Notes: generated by a model from the sequence alone, not told the origin. A stretch of 64,000 bases of DNA from Sediminicola sp. (GCA_024643325.1 JAHEND010000001.1:124001-188000); one strand, 5' to 3'. Shown: positions 37,983-47,807, counted from the stretch's first letter. Numbers and translations: made by a program.

Positions 37983-38948
37983 ATGGCAAACAAAATTGAA
38001 GTTAAAGACCTATTAGAGGCTGGGGTGCATTTCGGTCACCTTACAAGAAAATGGAATCCAAGCATGGCTCCTTACATCTACATGGAGCGTAATGGGATTC
38101 ACGTAATCAACCTTTACAAAACTGCTGCTAAAATTGAAGAGGCTAACGAAGCATTAAAGAAAATTGCTGCCTCTGGTAGAAAAATTCTTTTCGTAGCAAC
38201 CAAAAAACAAGCAAAAGACATTGTAGCTGAAAAAGCGGCTAAAGTAAATATGCCTTACATCACAGAAAGATGGCCAGGCGGAATGTTAACTAACTTTGTG
38301 ACCATCAGAAAAGCTGTTAAAAAAATGGCTACTATTGATCGCATGAAAAAAGACGGTACCTTTTTAACCCTTTCTAAGAAAGAGCGTTTACAGGTAGATC
38401 GTTTGAGAGCAAAATTAGAGAAAAACTTAGGGTCTATCTCAGATATGACTCGTTTACCAGGAGCGCTATTTATTGTAGACACCATGAGAGAGCACATTGC
38501 TGTGAAAGAAGCTTTAAAGCTTAACATTCCAATCTTTGCTATGGTAGATACCAACTCTGATCCAAAACAAATAGACTACGTGATTCCATCTAACGATGAC
38601 GCATCTAAATCTATCGAAGCAATCTTAAGCCATGTTACTGGTGCTGTTGCAGAAGGTTTATCTGAAAGAAAATCAGAAAAAACTGCAGAAAAAGAAGGTG
38701 CATCAGAAGTAAAAGAAGCAGCTCCAAAAGCTGAAGCAGCTCCAAAAGCTGAAGCAGCTCCAAAAGCTGAAGCAGCTCCAAAAGCTGAAGCAGCTCCAAA
38801 AGCTGAAGCAGCTCCAAAAGCTGAGGTAGCTCCTGCAGAAGACTTAAACAGCAAAACTGTTGTTGAATTAAAAGAAATGGCCTCTGCAAAAGGAATTGAA
38901 GGTATTTCTAGCATGAAAAAAGCAGATTTAGTAGCTGCATTAAGTTAA
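37983..38948 (+). CDS. rpsB: 30S ribosomal protein S2 with repetitive tail and helix-extended-helix-like C terminus
   Basis: 321 aa. Residues 1-230 are canonical S2: LLEAGVHFGHLTRKWNPSM, FVATKKQAKDIV, ERWPGGMLTNF and LPGALFIVDTMREHIAVKEA. After about residue 225 a charged linker leads to six copies of a six-residue unit A-P-K-A-E-A (about 247-282), encoded by an 18-bp tandem repeat. The last 35 residues, with LNSKTVVELKEMASAKG and MKKADLVAAL, look like a SAP/Rho-N-type helix-extended-helix nucleic-acid binding fold. The body is essential for translation; the tail is extra. Followed by tsf after 21 bases. Confidence 0.96.
   Translation: MANKIEVKDLLEAGVHFGHLTRKWNPSMAPYIYMERNGIHVINLYKTAAKIEEANEALKKIAASGRKILFVATKKQAKDIVAEKAAKVNMPYITERWPGGMLTNFVTIRKAVKKMATIDRMKKDGTFLTLSKKERLQVDRLRAKLEKNLGSISDMTRLPGALFIVDTMREHIAVKEALKLNIPIFAMVDTNSDPKQIDYVIPSNDDASKSIEAILSHVTGAVAEGLSERKSEKTAEKEGASEVKEAAPKAEAAPKAEAAPKAEAAPKAEAAPKAEAAPKAEVAPAEDLNSKTVVELKEMASAKGIEGISSMKKADLVAALS
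38721..38828 (+). repeat. 18-bp tandem repeat inside rpsB (six units)
   Basis: Unit GCTCCAAAAGCTGAAGCA repeated in frame: five identical copies and a sixth with two changes (ending CTGAGGTA). Each encodes A-P-K-A-E-A. The near-perfect identity suggests recent slippage or unequal exchange, so copy number may vary between strains. Confidence 0.95.
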
Positions 38949-38969
38949 TAAAAAGTAAATCTAAACAAC

Positions 38970-39794
38970 ATGGCAAATATTACTGCTGCAGAAGTAAACA
39001 AATTAAGACAAACTACCGGTGCCGGTATGATGGACTGTAAAAAAGCCTTAGTAGAAGCTGAGGGTAACTTTGATACAGCTATTGAAATATTACGTAAAAA
39101 AGGACAAAAAGTAGCTGCCAATAGAGCAGACAGAGAGTCTAGTGAAGGTGCTGCAATTGCAGTGTTAAATTCAGACAACACTCAAGGGATTGCTATTTCT
39201 TTAAACTGTGAAACTGACTTCGTTGCTAAAAATGACTCTTTCGTTGCATTAGCCACTGAATTAGCTTCTTTAGCCCTTAATTTTGACACCAAAGAGGCTT
39301 TTCTAGCTTCAGATTTTAACGGAATGTCTGTTCAGGATAAATTAACTGAGCAAACCGGTGTTATAGGAGAGAAAATTGAAATTGGTGGATTTGAAAAATT
39401 GAGTGCTGCATTTGTAGGTAGCTATATCCATGCAGGCAACAAAATTGCTACTTTAGTAGGATTGTCTGCTGCACCAGCTGGAGCAGATGTAATTGCTAAA
39501 GACGTAGCCATGCAGGCTGCTGCAATGAACCCTGTTGCTCTAAATGAGGCAGGTGTAGATCAATCTATCATTGACAAAGAAATTGAGATTGCAAAAGATC
39601 AATTACGTCAAGAAGGAAAGCCAGAGGCTATGTTAGACAATATTGCTAAAGGAAAAATCACGAGATTTATGAAAGACAACACTCTTGTAAATCAAGATTT
39701 TATTAAAGACTCAAAAATGAGTGTAGCACAGTATGTGAAAACTGCTGAAGCATCTCTTGAAGTAGTTTCTTTTGCGCGTGTAGCCTTAGGATAA
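38970..39794 (+). CDS. tsf: Translation elongation factor Ts
   Basis: Nucleotide exchange factor for EF-Tu. 274 aa, normal size. The N-terminal UBA-like domain and signature KLRQTTGAGMMDCKKALVEA (residues 9-28), then the core motif ETDFVAKNDSFVAL, identify it. It lies 21 bases after rpsB, the conserved rpsB-tsf pair, and is followed by a strong terminator. Confidence 0.98.
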   Translation: MANITAAEVNKLRQTTGAGMMDCKKALVEAEGNFDTAIEILRKKGQKVAANRADRESSEGAAIAVLNSDNTQGIAISLNCETDFVAKNDSFVALATELASLALNFDTKEAFLASDFNGMSVQDKLTEQTGVIGEKIEIGGFEKLSAAFVGSYIHAGNKIATLVGLSAAPAGADVIAKDVAMQAAAMNPVALNEAGVDQSIIDKEIEIAKDQLRQEGKPEAMLDNIAKGKITRFMKDNTLVNQDFIKDSKMSVAQYVKTAEASLEVVSFARVALG

Positions 39795-39816
39795 TCTCTA
39801 CTCAAATAAGTTTAAA

Positions 39817-39848
39817 AACCCGCGTTCTCCGAACGCGGGTTTTTTTTT
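39817..39848 (+). terminator. Rho-independent terminator after tsf
   Basis: Eleven-base-pair GC-rich stem AACCCGCGTTC/GAACGCGGGTT, three-base loop, then eight T. Begins 22 bases past the tsf stop. Confidence 0.95.
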
Positions 39849-39892
39849 GAATCTCATTCCATACTTAATCGCTATGCCTAAATAAATTTGAT

Positions 39893-39900
39893 TATTTTTG
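39893..39900 (+). promoter_or_regulatory. -7 box of pyrH-frr
   Basis: TATTTTTG, a full TAnnTTTG match, 22 bases before the pyrH ATG and downstream of the tsf terminator. No good -33 TTG at 19-21 bases. Confidence 0.55.
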
Positions 39901-39922
39901 TGAAACGAAATTCCTCAAAAAA

Positions 39923-40630
39923 ATGCCATACAAAAGAATTTTATTGAAATTAAGTGGAGAAGCCCTCATGGGTGATAAGCAATACGGAATAGATCCAAAG
40001 CGTATTGCAGATTACGCTCAAGAGATCAAAGCTGTTGTAGAAAAAGGCATTGAAGTAGCAATTGTGATTGGTGGTGGTAATATTTTTAGAGGATTGGCAG
40101 CAGCGAGCAACGGAATGGATCGGGTTCAAGGAGACCATATGGGCATGCTTGCCACTGTCATAAACGGATTAGCCCTACAGAGTGCTTTAGAAGAAATAGC
40201 CGTACAAACACGTCTACAATCAGCCATTCAAATCAATGAAGTAGCAGAACCTTTTATCAGAAGACGCGCCATGAGACACTTAGAGAAAGGGCGTGTTGTT
40301 ATTTTCGGAGGAGGTACTGGAAATCCATATTTTACTACAGACTCTGCAGCCGTGCTTAGGGCTATTGAAATAGAGGCAGACGTTATTATTAAAGGTACGC
40401 GTGTAGATGGTATTTACACTGCAGATCCAGAAAAAGATGTAAATGCCACTAAATTTGACAAAATTTCTTTCAATGAAGTACTGTCAAAAGGGCTAAAAGT
40501 AATGGATACTACTGCATTTACCTTGAGTCAGGAAAATGAACTTCCGATCATTGTATTTGACATGAACAAAAAAGGAAACCTTTTAAAAATTGTTTCTGGA
40601 GAAGCTATAGGAACAGTTGTAAACTTATAA
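39923..40630 (+). CDS. pyrH: Uridylate kinase
   Basis: Phosphorylates UMP to UDP with ATP; hexameric amino-acid kinase fold. 235 aa. Motifs: [12 protein letters not shown] at the N terminus, [11 protein letters not shown] near residue 49, and [21 protein letters not shown] near residue 130. The pyrH-frr order after tsf is widely conserved. A consensus -7 box gives it a promoter separate from rpsB-tsf. Confidence 0.97.
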   Translation: MPYKRILLKLSGEALMGDKQYGIDPKRIADYAQEIKAVVEKGIEVAIVIGGGNIFRGLAAASNGMDRVQGDHMGMLATVINGLALQSALEEIAVQTRLQSAIQINEVAEPFIRRRAMRHLEKGRVVIFGGGTGNPYFTTDSAAVLRAIEIEADVIIKGTRVDGIYTADPEKDVNATKFDKISFNEVLSKGLKVMDTTAFTLSQENELPIIVFDMNKKGNLLKIVSGEAIGTVVNL

Positions 40631-40646
40631 AAACATCGCTTTAAAG

Positions 40647-41201
40647 ATGAATGAAGAAGTAGATTTTGTATTAGACAGTGCCAAAGAAAACATGGACAAA
40701 GCCATGGCGCATTTAGAAAAATCATTTGCCAAAATTAGGGCTGGAAAAGCAAGTCCTATTATGCTGTCTACCGTTAAGGTGGATTATTATGGATCCCCTA
40801 CGCCACTCTCACAAGTAGCTAATGTAAACACCACAGATGCCAGAACTATTTCAGTACAACCTTGGGAAAAGAATATGCTTCAAGAAATTGAAAAAGCCAT
40901 TACAAACGCTAATTTAGGCTTTAATCCTATGAATAATGGTGACCTAATCATTATAAACGTCCCACCATTGACAGAGGAACGAAGAAGGGATTTGGTCAAA
41001 CAAGCCAAAGCTGAAGCAGAAGACGCCAAGATTGGAGTTCGAAACGCTAGACAGGAAGCCAATAAAGAAATTAAAGCACTAGGACTTCCCGAGGACGTAG
41101 CTAAAGATGCCGAGGCTTCTGTACAAGAGTTGACCAACAAGTACAGTAAAAAAATTGAAGAACTGCTCACCGTAAAAGAAGCAGAAATCATGAAGGTGTA
41201 A
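40647..41201 (+). CDS. frr: Ribosome recycling factor
   Basis: Splits post-termination ribosomes with EF-G. 184 aa, normal length. Helical domain I blocks such as HLEKSFAKIRAGKASPIMLS and the C-terminal LTNKYSKKIEELLTVKEAEIMKV are diagnostic; domain II shows YYGSPTPLSQVANVNTTDAR. It is 16 bases after pyrH and 21 bases before the RND transporter gene, consistent with one transcript. Confidence 0.97.
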   Translation: MNEEVDFVLDSAKENMDKAMAHLEKSFAKIRAGKASPIMLSTVKVDYYGSPTPLSQVANVNTTDARTISVQPWEKNMLQEIEKAITNANLGFNPMNNGDLIIINVPPLTEERRRDLVKQAKAEAEDAKIGVRNARQEANKEIKALGLPEDVAKDAEASVQELTNKYSKKIEELLTVKEAEIMKV

Positions 41202-41222
41202 GGCCTTTATTAAAAAAACCTC

Positions 41223-43607
41223 ATGATAGGATTCAGTACCCGAAACTTTTGGGCTACAACTGCTAGAATTATTCTTAGAAATAGGATTACTATCCTTATT
41301 GGGGTATTTCTCTTCACTATTTTCATGGCCATGCAATGGAAGAACATGCGTTTTTCCAATACAGAGGCCAACTTACTTCCAGACAACCACCCTGTAAACC
41401 TCGCGTATAAAGACTTTGTTTCACGCTTTGGTGAAGAGGGCAACATTATAGCCATTGCCATAAAGGACAGCGCATTATTTGAGCTGAATAATTTTAAAAA
41501 ATGGAATAGATTAAGCAAACAATTGGCAGCATTCCCGGAGGTTATTGCCGTACTTTCCACAGACAACTTAAAGCTTTTAGAGCGATCGGAAACAGGGGGG
41601 AAGTTTGTTTTTTCTCCTTTTAAAGGGAGTCAGGCTAAAGATCAGAAAAGTTTAGATAAACACCTACAAGACCTTTATCAAAACCAGCCTTTTTATGACC
41701 AACTGCTCTTTAACAAAGAGACCGGCACATTGAGAACACTGGTCTATCTAGACAAGGAGATCATCAATACTTCTGTTAGAAAAGACTTTGTCCTTAGAGA
41801 CCTCAAAATACTCTTGAACGAATTCGAAAAAGACAGTGGATTAGTTCCTCATATTTCAGGCATGCCTTATATCAGGACTATGAATGCCCAAAGTATTATT
41901 GACGAAATTGGATTATTCATATTAGGCGCCCTTGGGGTTACCTCTATTATATTTTTCTTCTTTTTCAGAAGTGTTAGGGCCACAATAATTTCCATGGCAG
42001 TGGTTATTATTGGAGTGATGTGGTCCTTTGGGGTATTGGGATTACTTGAATATGAAATCACGGTGCTTACCGCATTAATTCCTCCTTTAATCATTGTAAT
42101 AGGAATTCCAAACTGTATTTTCCTCATCAACAAATACCAACAAGAAGCCCAAAAACACGGCAATAAAGCACTCTCTTTACAGCGTGTTATTGCTAAAATT
42201 GGAAACGCCACTCTAATGACCAATGTAACAACCGCATCTGGGTTTGCCACTTTTATCATTACAGAGAGCACCCTGTTAAAGGAGTTTGGAATTGTTGCTT
42301 CAATTAACATCATTGGAATATTTATTCTCTCCTTACTCATCATTCCCATTGTTTACTCATTCATGTCTATGCCTAAAGAAAAACACTTAAGGCATTTGAA
42401 TAAAAAATGGATTGATGGTTTTGTTGGGAGCATGGAAAAAATTGTAAAAGGACACAGGATTGCAGTTTACATTGTATCTATTTTACTATTGATTACTAGC
42501 ATTATAGGAATATATCAAATAAAAACTTCTGGAAGTCCTATCGAAGACATGCCAAAGGACAAGGCCTTCTTTAAAGATATACGCTTTTTTGAACAAGAAT
42601 TCAACGCTATTATGCCCATTGAAATTGTCATAGACACAAAGAGACCCAATGGCGTATTGAGACCTAGCAATCTAAAGCAAATGGACGCTTTAAGTCAGTT
42701 CATAGAAGAAACACCGGAGCTTTCAAAACCTATTTCGGTAGTGAATTTGGCCAAATACGCCAAACAAGCCTATTACAACAATTTACCTAAATACTACCAA
42801 CTTCCTACCTCCCAAGAAAGGGGTTTTATTTTATCTGCCGCTCAAGGTGCTAATACCGATCAGGATATACTCAAGAATTTTACAGATTCCACAGGTCAAG
42901 TGGCCAGACTTTCTACTGCAATTAAAGATGTAGAGACCGATCAAATGGAACAGGTTGAATTAGACTTGTTAGAAAAAATAGATAAATTATTCCCCAAAGA
43001 GCGATACAATGTAATGCTAACAGGAAAAGCGCTGCTTTTTTTAAAAGGAACAAAATACCTAATTAAAAATCTGATCATGTCATTGGCGTTAGCGATCTTT
43101 CTGATCGCCTTATTTATGGCCTACCTATTTAGGTCCTTTAGAATGATTGTTATCTCTCTTATTCCTAACCTACTCCCTTTACTGATCACTGCAGGAATGA
43201 TGGGCTTTATTGGGGTACCTATAAAACCTTCTACCATATTAGTATTTAGTATTGCCTTTGGGATATCTGTAGACGACACTATTCACTTTTTAGCCAAATA
43301 CCGACAGGAACTCATCGCCAATAAATGGCGTATAAAACCTTCCGTTTACGCTGCATTGAAAGAAACAGGTATAAGTATGTTTTACACTTCAATTGTGTTG
43401 TTCTTTGGATTTTCTGTTTTTACCGTATCTAGCTTTGGCGGAACAATAGCTTTGGGGGGGCTTGTATCTGCTACATTGCTCTTTGCTATGCTTTCTAACC
43501 TAATATTATTACCCTCTCTTTTATTGTCTTTAGAAAAGAGTATAGCCAATAAACAGACACTCAAAAAACCTCAAATAGATATTTTACCAAAAGAAAGTGA
43601 AACTTAA
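41223..43607 (+). CDS. RND-superfamily transporter (MMPL/patched-like)
   Basis: 794 aa with the double RND layout: one helix at 16-36, a periplasmic loop (about 40-215), five helices to about 375, then a second half with a helix near 410, a loop (about 430-610) and five more helices. Helix segments include SIIFFFFFRSVRATIISMAVVIIG and IAFGISVDDTIHFLAKY; the latter carries the conserved acidic pair of the proton pathway. Proteins of this branch (YdfJ/hopanoid-exporter-like) move lipids or other hydrophobic substrates; the cargo is unknown. No partner adaptor or outer-membrane channel gene is nearby. Confidence 0.85.
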   Translation: MIGFSTRNFWATTARIILRNRITILIGVFLFTIFMAMQWKNMRFSNTEANLLPDNHPVNLAYKDFVSRFGEEGNIIAIAIKDSALFELNNFKKWNRLSKQLAAFPEVIAVLSTDNLKLLERSETGGKFVFSPFKGSQAKDQKSLDKHLQDLYQNQPFYDQLLFNKETGTLRTLVYLDKEIINTSVRKDFVLRDLKILLNEFEKDSGLVPHISGMPYIRTMNAQSIIDEIGLFILGALGVTSIIFFFFFRSVRATIISMAVVIIGVMWSFGVLGLLEYEITVLTALIPPLIIVIGIPNCIFLINKYQQEAQKHGNKALSLQRVIAKIGNATLMTNVTTASGFATFIITESTLLKEFGIVASINIIGIFILSLLIIPIVYSFMSMPKEKHLRHLNKKWIDGFVGSMEKIVKGHRIAVYIVSILLLITSIIGIYQIKTSGSPIEDMPKDKAFFKDIRFFEQEFNAIMPIEIVIDTKRPNGVLRPSNLKQMDALSQFIEETPELSKPISVVNLAKYAKQAYYNNLPKYYQLPTSQERGFILSAAQGANTDQDILKNFTDSTGQVARLSTAIKDVETDQMEQVELDLLEKIDKLFPKERYNVMLTGKALLFLKGTKYLIKNLIMSLALAIFLIALFMAYLFRSFRMIVISLIPNLLPLLITAGMMGFIGVPIKPSTILVFSIAFGISVDDTIHFLAKYRQELIANKWRIKPSVYAALKETGISMFYTSIVLFFGFSVFTVSSFGGTIALGGLVSATLLFAMLSNLILLPSLLLSLEKSIANKQTLKKPQIDILPKESET

Positions 43608-43617
43608 GTGATTAAAC

Positions 43618-43625
43618 TATCTTTG
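43618..43625 (+). promoter_or_regulatory. -7 box of asnS
   Basis: TATCTTTG, a full TAnnTTTG match, 30 bases before the asnS ATG and just past the RND gene stop. Confidence 0.5.
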
Positions 43626-43655
43626 TCTTTTAACTGAATAGGAATACAAACAACC

Positions 43656-45089
43656 ATGATTACACCGAGAATTAAAACCATTTTACAAGATGTAGCCCCA
43701 TTGACCAACCTAACGGTTCAAGGATGGGTAAGAAGTTTTAGAAGCAACCGTTTTATTGCCTTAAACGACGGATCTTGTATGGAAAATTTGCAATGTGTCA
43801 TAGACTTTAACTCTTTATCAGAAGAACTTTTAAAGAAAATCACTGTTGGGGCTGCATTAAAAATTACTGGCACACTTCAAGAAAGTGAAGGAAAAGGCCA
43901 GCGTGTGGAAATTCAAGCAACTGAAGTAGTAATTTTAGGCGTATCTGATCCAGAAACATATCCAATTCAACCCAAAAAACACTCTCTTGAATTTTTGAGA
44001 CAAAACGCACACCTCAGGGTAAGAACCAACACATTTAGTGCTATTATGCGTGTTAGATCTGCACTGTCATTTGCCGTACACCAATACTTTAGGAGTCAAG
44101 ATTTTAACTACGTTCACACGCCTATTGTCACTGGGTCAGATGCTGAAGGTGCAGGAGAAATGTTCCGCGTTACCACCTTAGACCCGAAAAATCCACCTTT
44201 AGATACTAATGGTGCTATAGACTATCGTGAAGATTTCTTTGGCAAAGAAACTAATTTGACTGTTTCAGGGCAACTAGAAGCAGAAACCTATGCTATGGCT
44301 CTAGGAAAAGTATATACTTTTGGTCCAACTTTTAGAGCAGAAAATTCTAATACTTCTAGGCATTTAGCAGAATTTTGGATGATCGAGCCAGAAATGGCTT
44401 TTTATGATTTAGATGCGAATATGGATCTGGCAGAAGACTTTATTCAAAATGTAATTCAATATGTTTTAACAAATTGTAAAGAAGACTTGGTGTTTTTAGA
44501 AAAAAGACTTTTAGAGGAAGAAAAACAAAAGCCTCAAAATGAACGCAGTGAAATGCCTCTGTTGGAAAAGTTACAATTTGTGGTAGGACAAAACTTTGTT
44601 AGATTGAGCTACACAGAAGCTATTGAAATACTTCAAAACAGTACACCAAATAAGAAAAAGAAGTTCAAGTATCCCATTACAGGTTGGGGTGTAGATCTAC
44701 AAAGTGAGCACGAGCGATTCTTGGTTGAAAAACACTTTAAGTGTCCCGTAATTTTATTCGATTACCCAGCAGACATTAAAGCCTTTTATATGCGCCTAAA
44801 TGAAGACAAGAAAACCGTTAGAGCCATGGATATTTTATTTCCTGGTATTGGAGAGATTGTGGGAGGTTCTCAAAGAGAAGAGCGCTTAGAAGTGCTAGAA
44901 GAAAGAATGGCATCTATGGGTATTGACGACAAAGAACTGTGGTGGTACAAAGACCTCAGAAAATACGGTTCTGCAGTACATTCAGGTTTTGGATTAGGAT
45001 TTGAACGTTTGGTACTTTTTACCACGGGCATGGGAAACATAAGAGATGTAATCCCCTTTCCAAGAACACCACAGAACGCAGAATTTTAA
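43656..45089 (+). CDS. asnS: Asparaginyl-tRNA synthetase
   Basis: Class IIb synthetase that charges tRNA-Asn. 477 aa. The N-terminal OB-fold (about 15-105, [20 protein letters not shown]) binds the anticodon. Catalytic motif 2 is [21 protein letters not shown], motif 3 is [21 protein letters not shown] near the C terminus. [17 protein letters not shown] is the AsnRS-type substrate region. Single gene between the RND transporter and rpoN. Confidence 0.97.
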   Translation: MITPRIKTILQDVAPLTNLTVQGWVRSFRSNRFIALNDGSCMENLQCVIDFNSLSEELLKKITVGAALKITGTLQESEGKGQRVEIQATEVVILGVSDPETYPIQPKKHSLEFLRQNAHLRVRTNTFSAIMRVRSALSFAVHQYFRSQDFNYVHTPIVTGSDAEGAGEMFRVTTLDPKNPPLDTNGAIDYREDFFGKETNLTVSGQLEAETYAMALGKVYTFGPTFRAENSNTSRHLAEFWMIEPEMAFYDLDANMDLAEDFIQNVIQYVLTNCKEDLVFLEKRLLEEEKQKPQNERSEMPLLEKLQFVVGQNFVRLSYTEAIEILQNSTPNKKKKFKYPITGWGVDLQSEHERFLVEKHFKCPVILFDYPADIKAFYMRLNEDKKTVRAMDILFPGIGEIVGGSQREERLEVLEERMASMGIDDKELWWYKDLRKYGSAVHSGFGLGFERLVLFTTGMGNIRDVIPFPRTPQNAEF

Positions 45090-45144
45090 AAAATTTCTCA
45101 ATTACTTTTTTTGTAACTTAAGGTATTGAATTCTATAGTATATC

Positions 45145-46608
45145 ATGCTTAAACAGTATCTTCAATACAAACTTTCTCAAAAGCTATCTCCACAACAGAT
45201 TCAGCTCATGAAGCTCATTCAATTGCCTACACAGGCATTTGAGCAACGCCTAAGACAAGAACTAGAAGAGAATCCGGCCTTAGAACCAGGTAAAGAAATA
45301 GTAGAGGGTACTGAAGATATTTATAATGACAATTACGAGGAAGATTTCAAAGAGGACAGTGAACATATAGATGCAGAAGATATTAATATCGATGAATATC
45401 TGAGTGACGACGAAATCCCTGACTACAAAACACAGTCTAACAATTACTCAGAAGACCAAGACGATAAGGTTATTCCTTATGCAGCTGCAACCACTTTTTA
45501 CCAACACTTATTAGCCCAGCTACAACAACAATTTATTCCAGAACAGGATTGGGCAATTGCAGAATTTTTGATAGGAAGTGTAGACGAAACAGGCTATATA
45601 AGAAGACCACTACCCGACTTAGTAGACGACCTTGCATTTACGGAGAACTTATATACAGATGTGCAACAGGTCAAAAAAGTGCTCAAAAGTATACAACAAT
45701 TAGATCCTGCTGGTGTGGGAGCAACAAGTTTGCAAGAATGCTTATTACTACAATTAGAAAGAAAAACTCCTACTAAGGCTGTTCAGTTGGCCCAAGAATT
45801 ACTAGAACGCTCATTTGAGGCTTTTTCCAAGAAACATTACGACAAACTTATTCTAAAGCACAACCTTTCTGAAAACAACTTAAAAGAGGCTTTACTGTTG
45901 ATAGAAAAGCTTAATCCAAAGCCTGGAAGCGCTTTTTCAGATGGCGCAAAGATCATCTCACACATTGTACCCGATTTTACTTTGAAAATTGTAGATGGCG
46001 ACTTGGAACTTTTACTCAATGGAAGAAATGCTCCTGAGCTTCACGTCTCAAGATCCTACAACGACATGTTAGCAGGATACAAAGAAACCAAGAAAAAAAC
46101 CAATGCTCAAAAAGAAACCGTGAGTTTCATTAAGCAAAAGTTAGATGCTGCAAAATGGTTTATTGAAGCGATTAAACAGCGGCAACAAACCCTTTACCTA
46201 ACCATGGGAGCCATAGTAGACTTTCAAAAAGCGTATTTTTTAAGTGGTGATGAGCGAAAACTCAAACCGATGATTTTAAAGGATATTGCAGATCTAATCG
46301 ATATGGATATTTCTACAGTGTCTCGAGTGGCAAATAGTAAATACATAGACACTCCCTATGGAACTAAACTAGTGAAAAGCTACTTCTCAGAGGGTATGAA
46401 AAATGAAAAAGGAGAAGATGTTTCTACCCGGGAGATAAAAAAAATTGTAGAAGAACTCATTAAAAAAGAGGATAAGAAAAAACCACTCACAGATGACAAA
46501 TTGGCTTTAATTCTCAAAGAAAAAGGCTTCCTCATTGCCAGGAGAACTGTCGCAAAATACCGAGAGCAATTAGAACTCCCTGTAGCCAGATTAAGGAAAG
46601 AAATCTAA
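45145..46608 (+). CDS. rpoN: RNA polymerase sigma-54 factor
   Basis: 487 aa. Region I is glutamine- and leucine-rich (LSQKLSPQQIQLMKLIQLP, LRQELEENPALEPG). An acidic region II follows (about 50-110). The core-binding and DNA-binding region III contains the helix-turn-helix IADLIDMDISTVSRVANSKYI near residue 382 and the RpoN box ARRTVAKYRE near 470. Sigma-54 needs bacterial enhancer-binding ATPases, none of which is in the window. Bounded downstream by a strong bidirectional terminator. Confidence 0.97.
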   Translation: MLKQYLQYKLSQKLSPQQIQLMKLIQLPTQAFEQRLRQELEENPALEPGKEIVEGTEDIYNDNYEEDFKEDSEHIDAEDINIDEYLSDDEIPDYKTQSNNYSEDQDDKVIPYAAATTFYQHLLAQLQQQFIPEQDWAIAEFLIGSVDETGYIRRPLPDLVDDLAFTENLYTDVQQVKKVLKSIQQLDPAGVGATSLQECLLLQLERKTPTKAVQLAQELLERSFEAFSKKHYDKLILKHNLSENNLKEALLLIEKLNPKPGSAFSDGAKIISHIVPDFTLKIVDGDLELLLNGRNAPELHVSRSYNDMLAGYKETKKKTNAQKETVSFIKQKLDAAKWFIEAIKQRQQTLYLTMGAIVDFQKAYFLSGDERKLKPMILKDIADLIDMDISTVSRVANSKYIDTPYGTKLVKSYFSEGMKNEKGEDVSTREIKKIVEELIKKEDKKKPLTDDKLALILKEKGFLIARRTVAKYREQLELPVARLRKEI

Positions 46609-46620
46609 CACATAACCATA

Positions 46621-46653
46621 AAAAAAAGCCCGCACAATGTGCGGGCTTTTTTT
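46621..46653. terminator. Bidirectional terminator between rpoN and exbD
   Basis: AGCCCGCAC/GTGCGGGCT stem with a three-base loop, flanked by seven A on the left and seven T on the right. It serves the convergent rpoN and exbBD operons. Confidence 0.93.
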
Positions 46654-46669
46654 ATGAATTAGCTAACTG

Positions 46670-47152
46670 TTATTGTAAGTTTCTAAAAGCGTCCCCCTCG
46701 TAAGTGGTGTAATTCACTTTAAGTGCATTTACTTTTCTGAGTTCTAACTTAATGTCAGATATAATACCCATATTGGCATTCTTATCTACTTTAAGCGCAG
46801 TTGTCAATACATTTTGTAATTCTTGTGGCTTTTTAGCGCGCTCAGATAAAATGTAATCTCCTACATCAGTTGCATTAGCAAACTTGTCATTCAATTGAAT
46901 TTTAGTTTCTGTTCCAAAAACTTTCTGGTACTCCTGAGTAGGCGCTCCAGCATAGATGTATATAATTCTATCCTTTTTCTCTAACTTCTTAATCTCGTTA
47001 GCGTTTGGAAGAATATTATCTACTTTTAAAGAACTGTCTTTCATTACGGTTACCGTCATGAAAAAGAACAAAAGCATAAATACAATATCTGGTAAAGAAG
47101 CTGTAGATACCGCTGGTATATCACCATCTTTCTTTTTACTAAACTTAGACAT
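46670..47152 (-). CDS. exbD: Biopolymer transport protein ExbD (second copy)
   Basis: 160 aa, one N-terminal helix (about 22-42, PDIVFMLLFFFMTVTVM) with the conserved proton-path Asp, and a periplasmic domain. It acts with ExbB to energise TonB-dependent outer-membrane transporters or related envelope machines. It is the last gene of exbB-orf-exbD-exbD, 23 bases after the first exbD, which it resembles only in the first part. The bidirectional terminator follows. Confidence 0.93.
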   Translation of the reverse strand: MSKFSKKKDGDIPAVSTASLPDIVFMLLFFFMTVTVMKDSSLKVDNILPNANEIKKLEKKDRIIYIYAGAPTQEYQKVFGTETKIQLNDKFANATDVGDYILSERAKKPQELQNVLTTALKVDKNANMGIISDIKLELRKVNALKVNYTTYEGDAFRNLQ

Positions 47153-47175
47153 ATTTAATCTGTTTTGCTTTGTTA

Positions 47176-47796
47176 TTAATTATTTGACGTTTCCGCTTCA
47201 GAGAACTTCTGTGGAAATAAATCCTGAATAGTCTTTACTTTCTCCTTGAGATCATCCTTCAAACTCTCTGGCGTTTCCGGGTTTAAGTAAGCAGCTTCCA
47301 TAGACGTAAAATCACGTTTAAACAAACGTTGTGACTCTCTGTTTCTAAGGTCATTATATGCACCTACAATTTCGTTCTGAACAGTAATGTAAGTACCATA
47401 AGGGGTTTCTCTGTCGTTCTTTAAAGATATAATAGCCTTTGAAGGGTTATCTGAAGAAGATGCGTTTCTTGCACCTTGGCAATAATTACAGTAATCAGCA
47501 GTTCCTGAAGGAGCGCCTCCGTTGTCTAGAAAAGCCATAGCTTTTTCTCTTAATTGAGATACTTCCAACAACTCTTCATCTGCAAATAACTGTCCATTCT
47601 TATTGATAATTACTTCAAAGATATTTTTCTGTTTAATGACCACATCCGTTTCTGGCGGCTCAATAGGTGGCAACATTCTGTCCAAGCCTGCATCTGTTTC
47701 AATAGTAGTTGTTACTAGGAAAAAGATCAGCAGCAAGAAAGCGATGTCTGCCATAGACCCGGCATTAACTTCTGGTGGTGCTCCTCTTTTTGGCAT
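47176..47796 (-). CDS. exbD: Biopolymer transport protein ExbD (first copy, with periplasmic CxxC)
   Basis: 206 aa, longer than usual (about 135-160). N-terminal GAPPEVNAGSMADIAFLLLIFFLVTTT contains the transmembrane helix with the conserved Asp (SMADIAF). The periplasmic domain carries an insertion around residues 95-125 with CNYC (about 103-106), a possible redox or metal-binding pair, followed by the usual ExbD domain (KAIISLKNDRETPYGTYI). Its partner is probably the neighbouring exbB. Gap to the next exbD is 23 bases and from the upstream membrane gene 11 bases. Confidence 0.92.
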   Translation of the reverse strand: MPKRGAPPEVNAGSMADIAFLLLIFFLVTTTIETDAGLDRMLPPIEPPETDVVIKQKNIFEVIINKNGQLFADEELLEVSQLREKAMAFLDNGGAPSGTADYCNYCQGARNASSSDNPSKAIISLKNDRETPYGTYITVQNEIVGAYNDLRNRESQRLFKRDFTSMEAAYLNPETPESLKDDLKEKVKTIQDLFPQKFSEAETSNN

Positions 47797-47807
47797 ACTT
47801 CAGTTAT

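Noticed and set aside
38721-38828. Regularly repeated DNA that could suggest a CRISPR or satellite array
   Set aside because: The units are contiguous 18-mers with no spacers, in frame within rpsB, and code for an APKAEA repeat.
38635-38889. Leu/Gln-rich open frame on the minus strand across the S2 repeat
   Set aside because: It is the reverse-complement reading of the codon repeat; an amino-acid composition of almost pure Leu/Gln/Glu is not gene-like.
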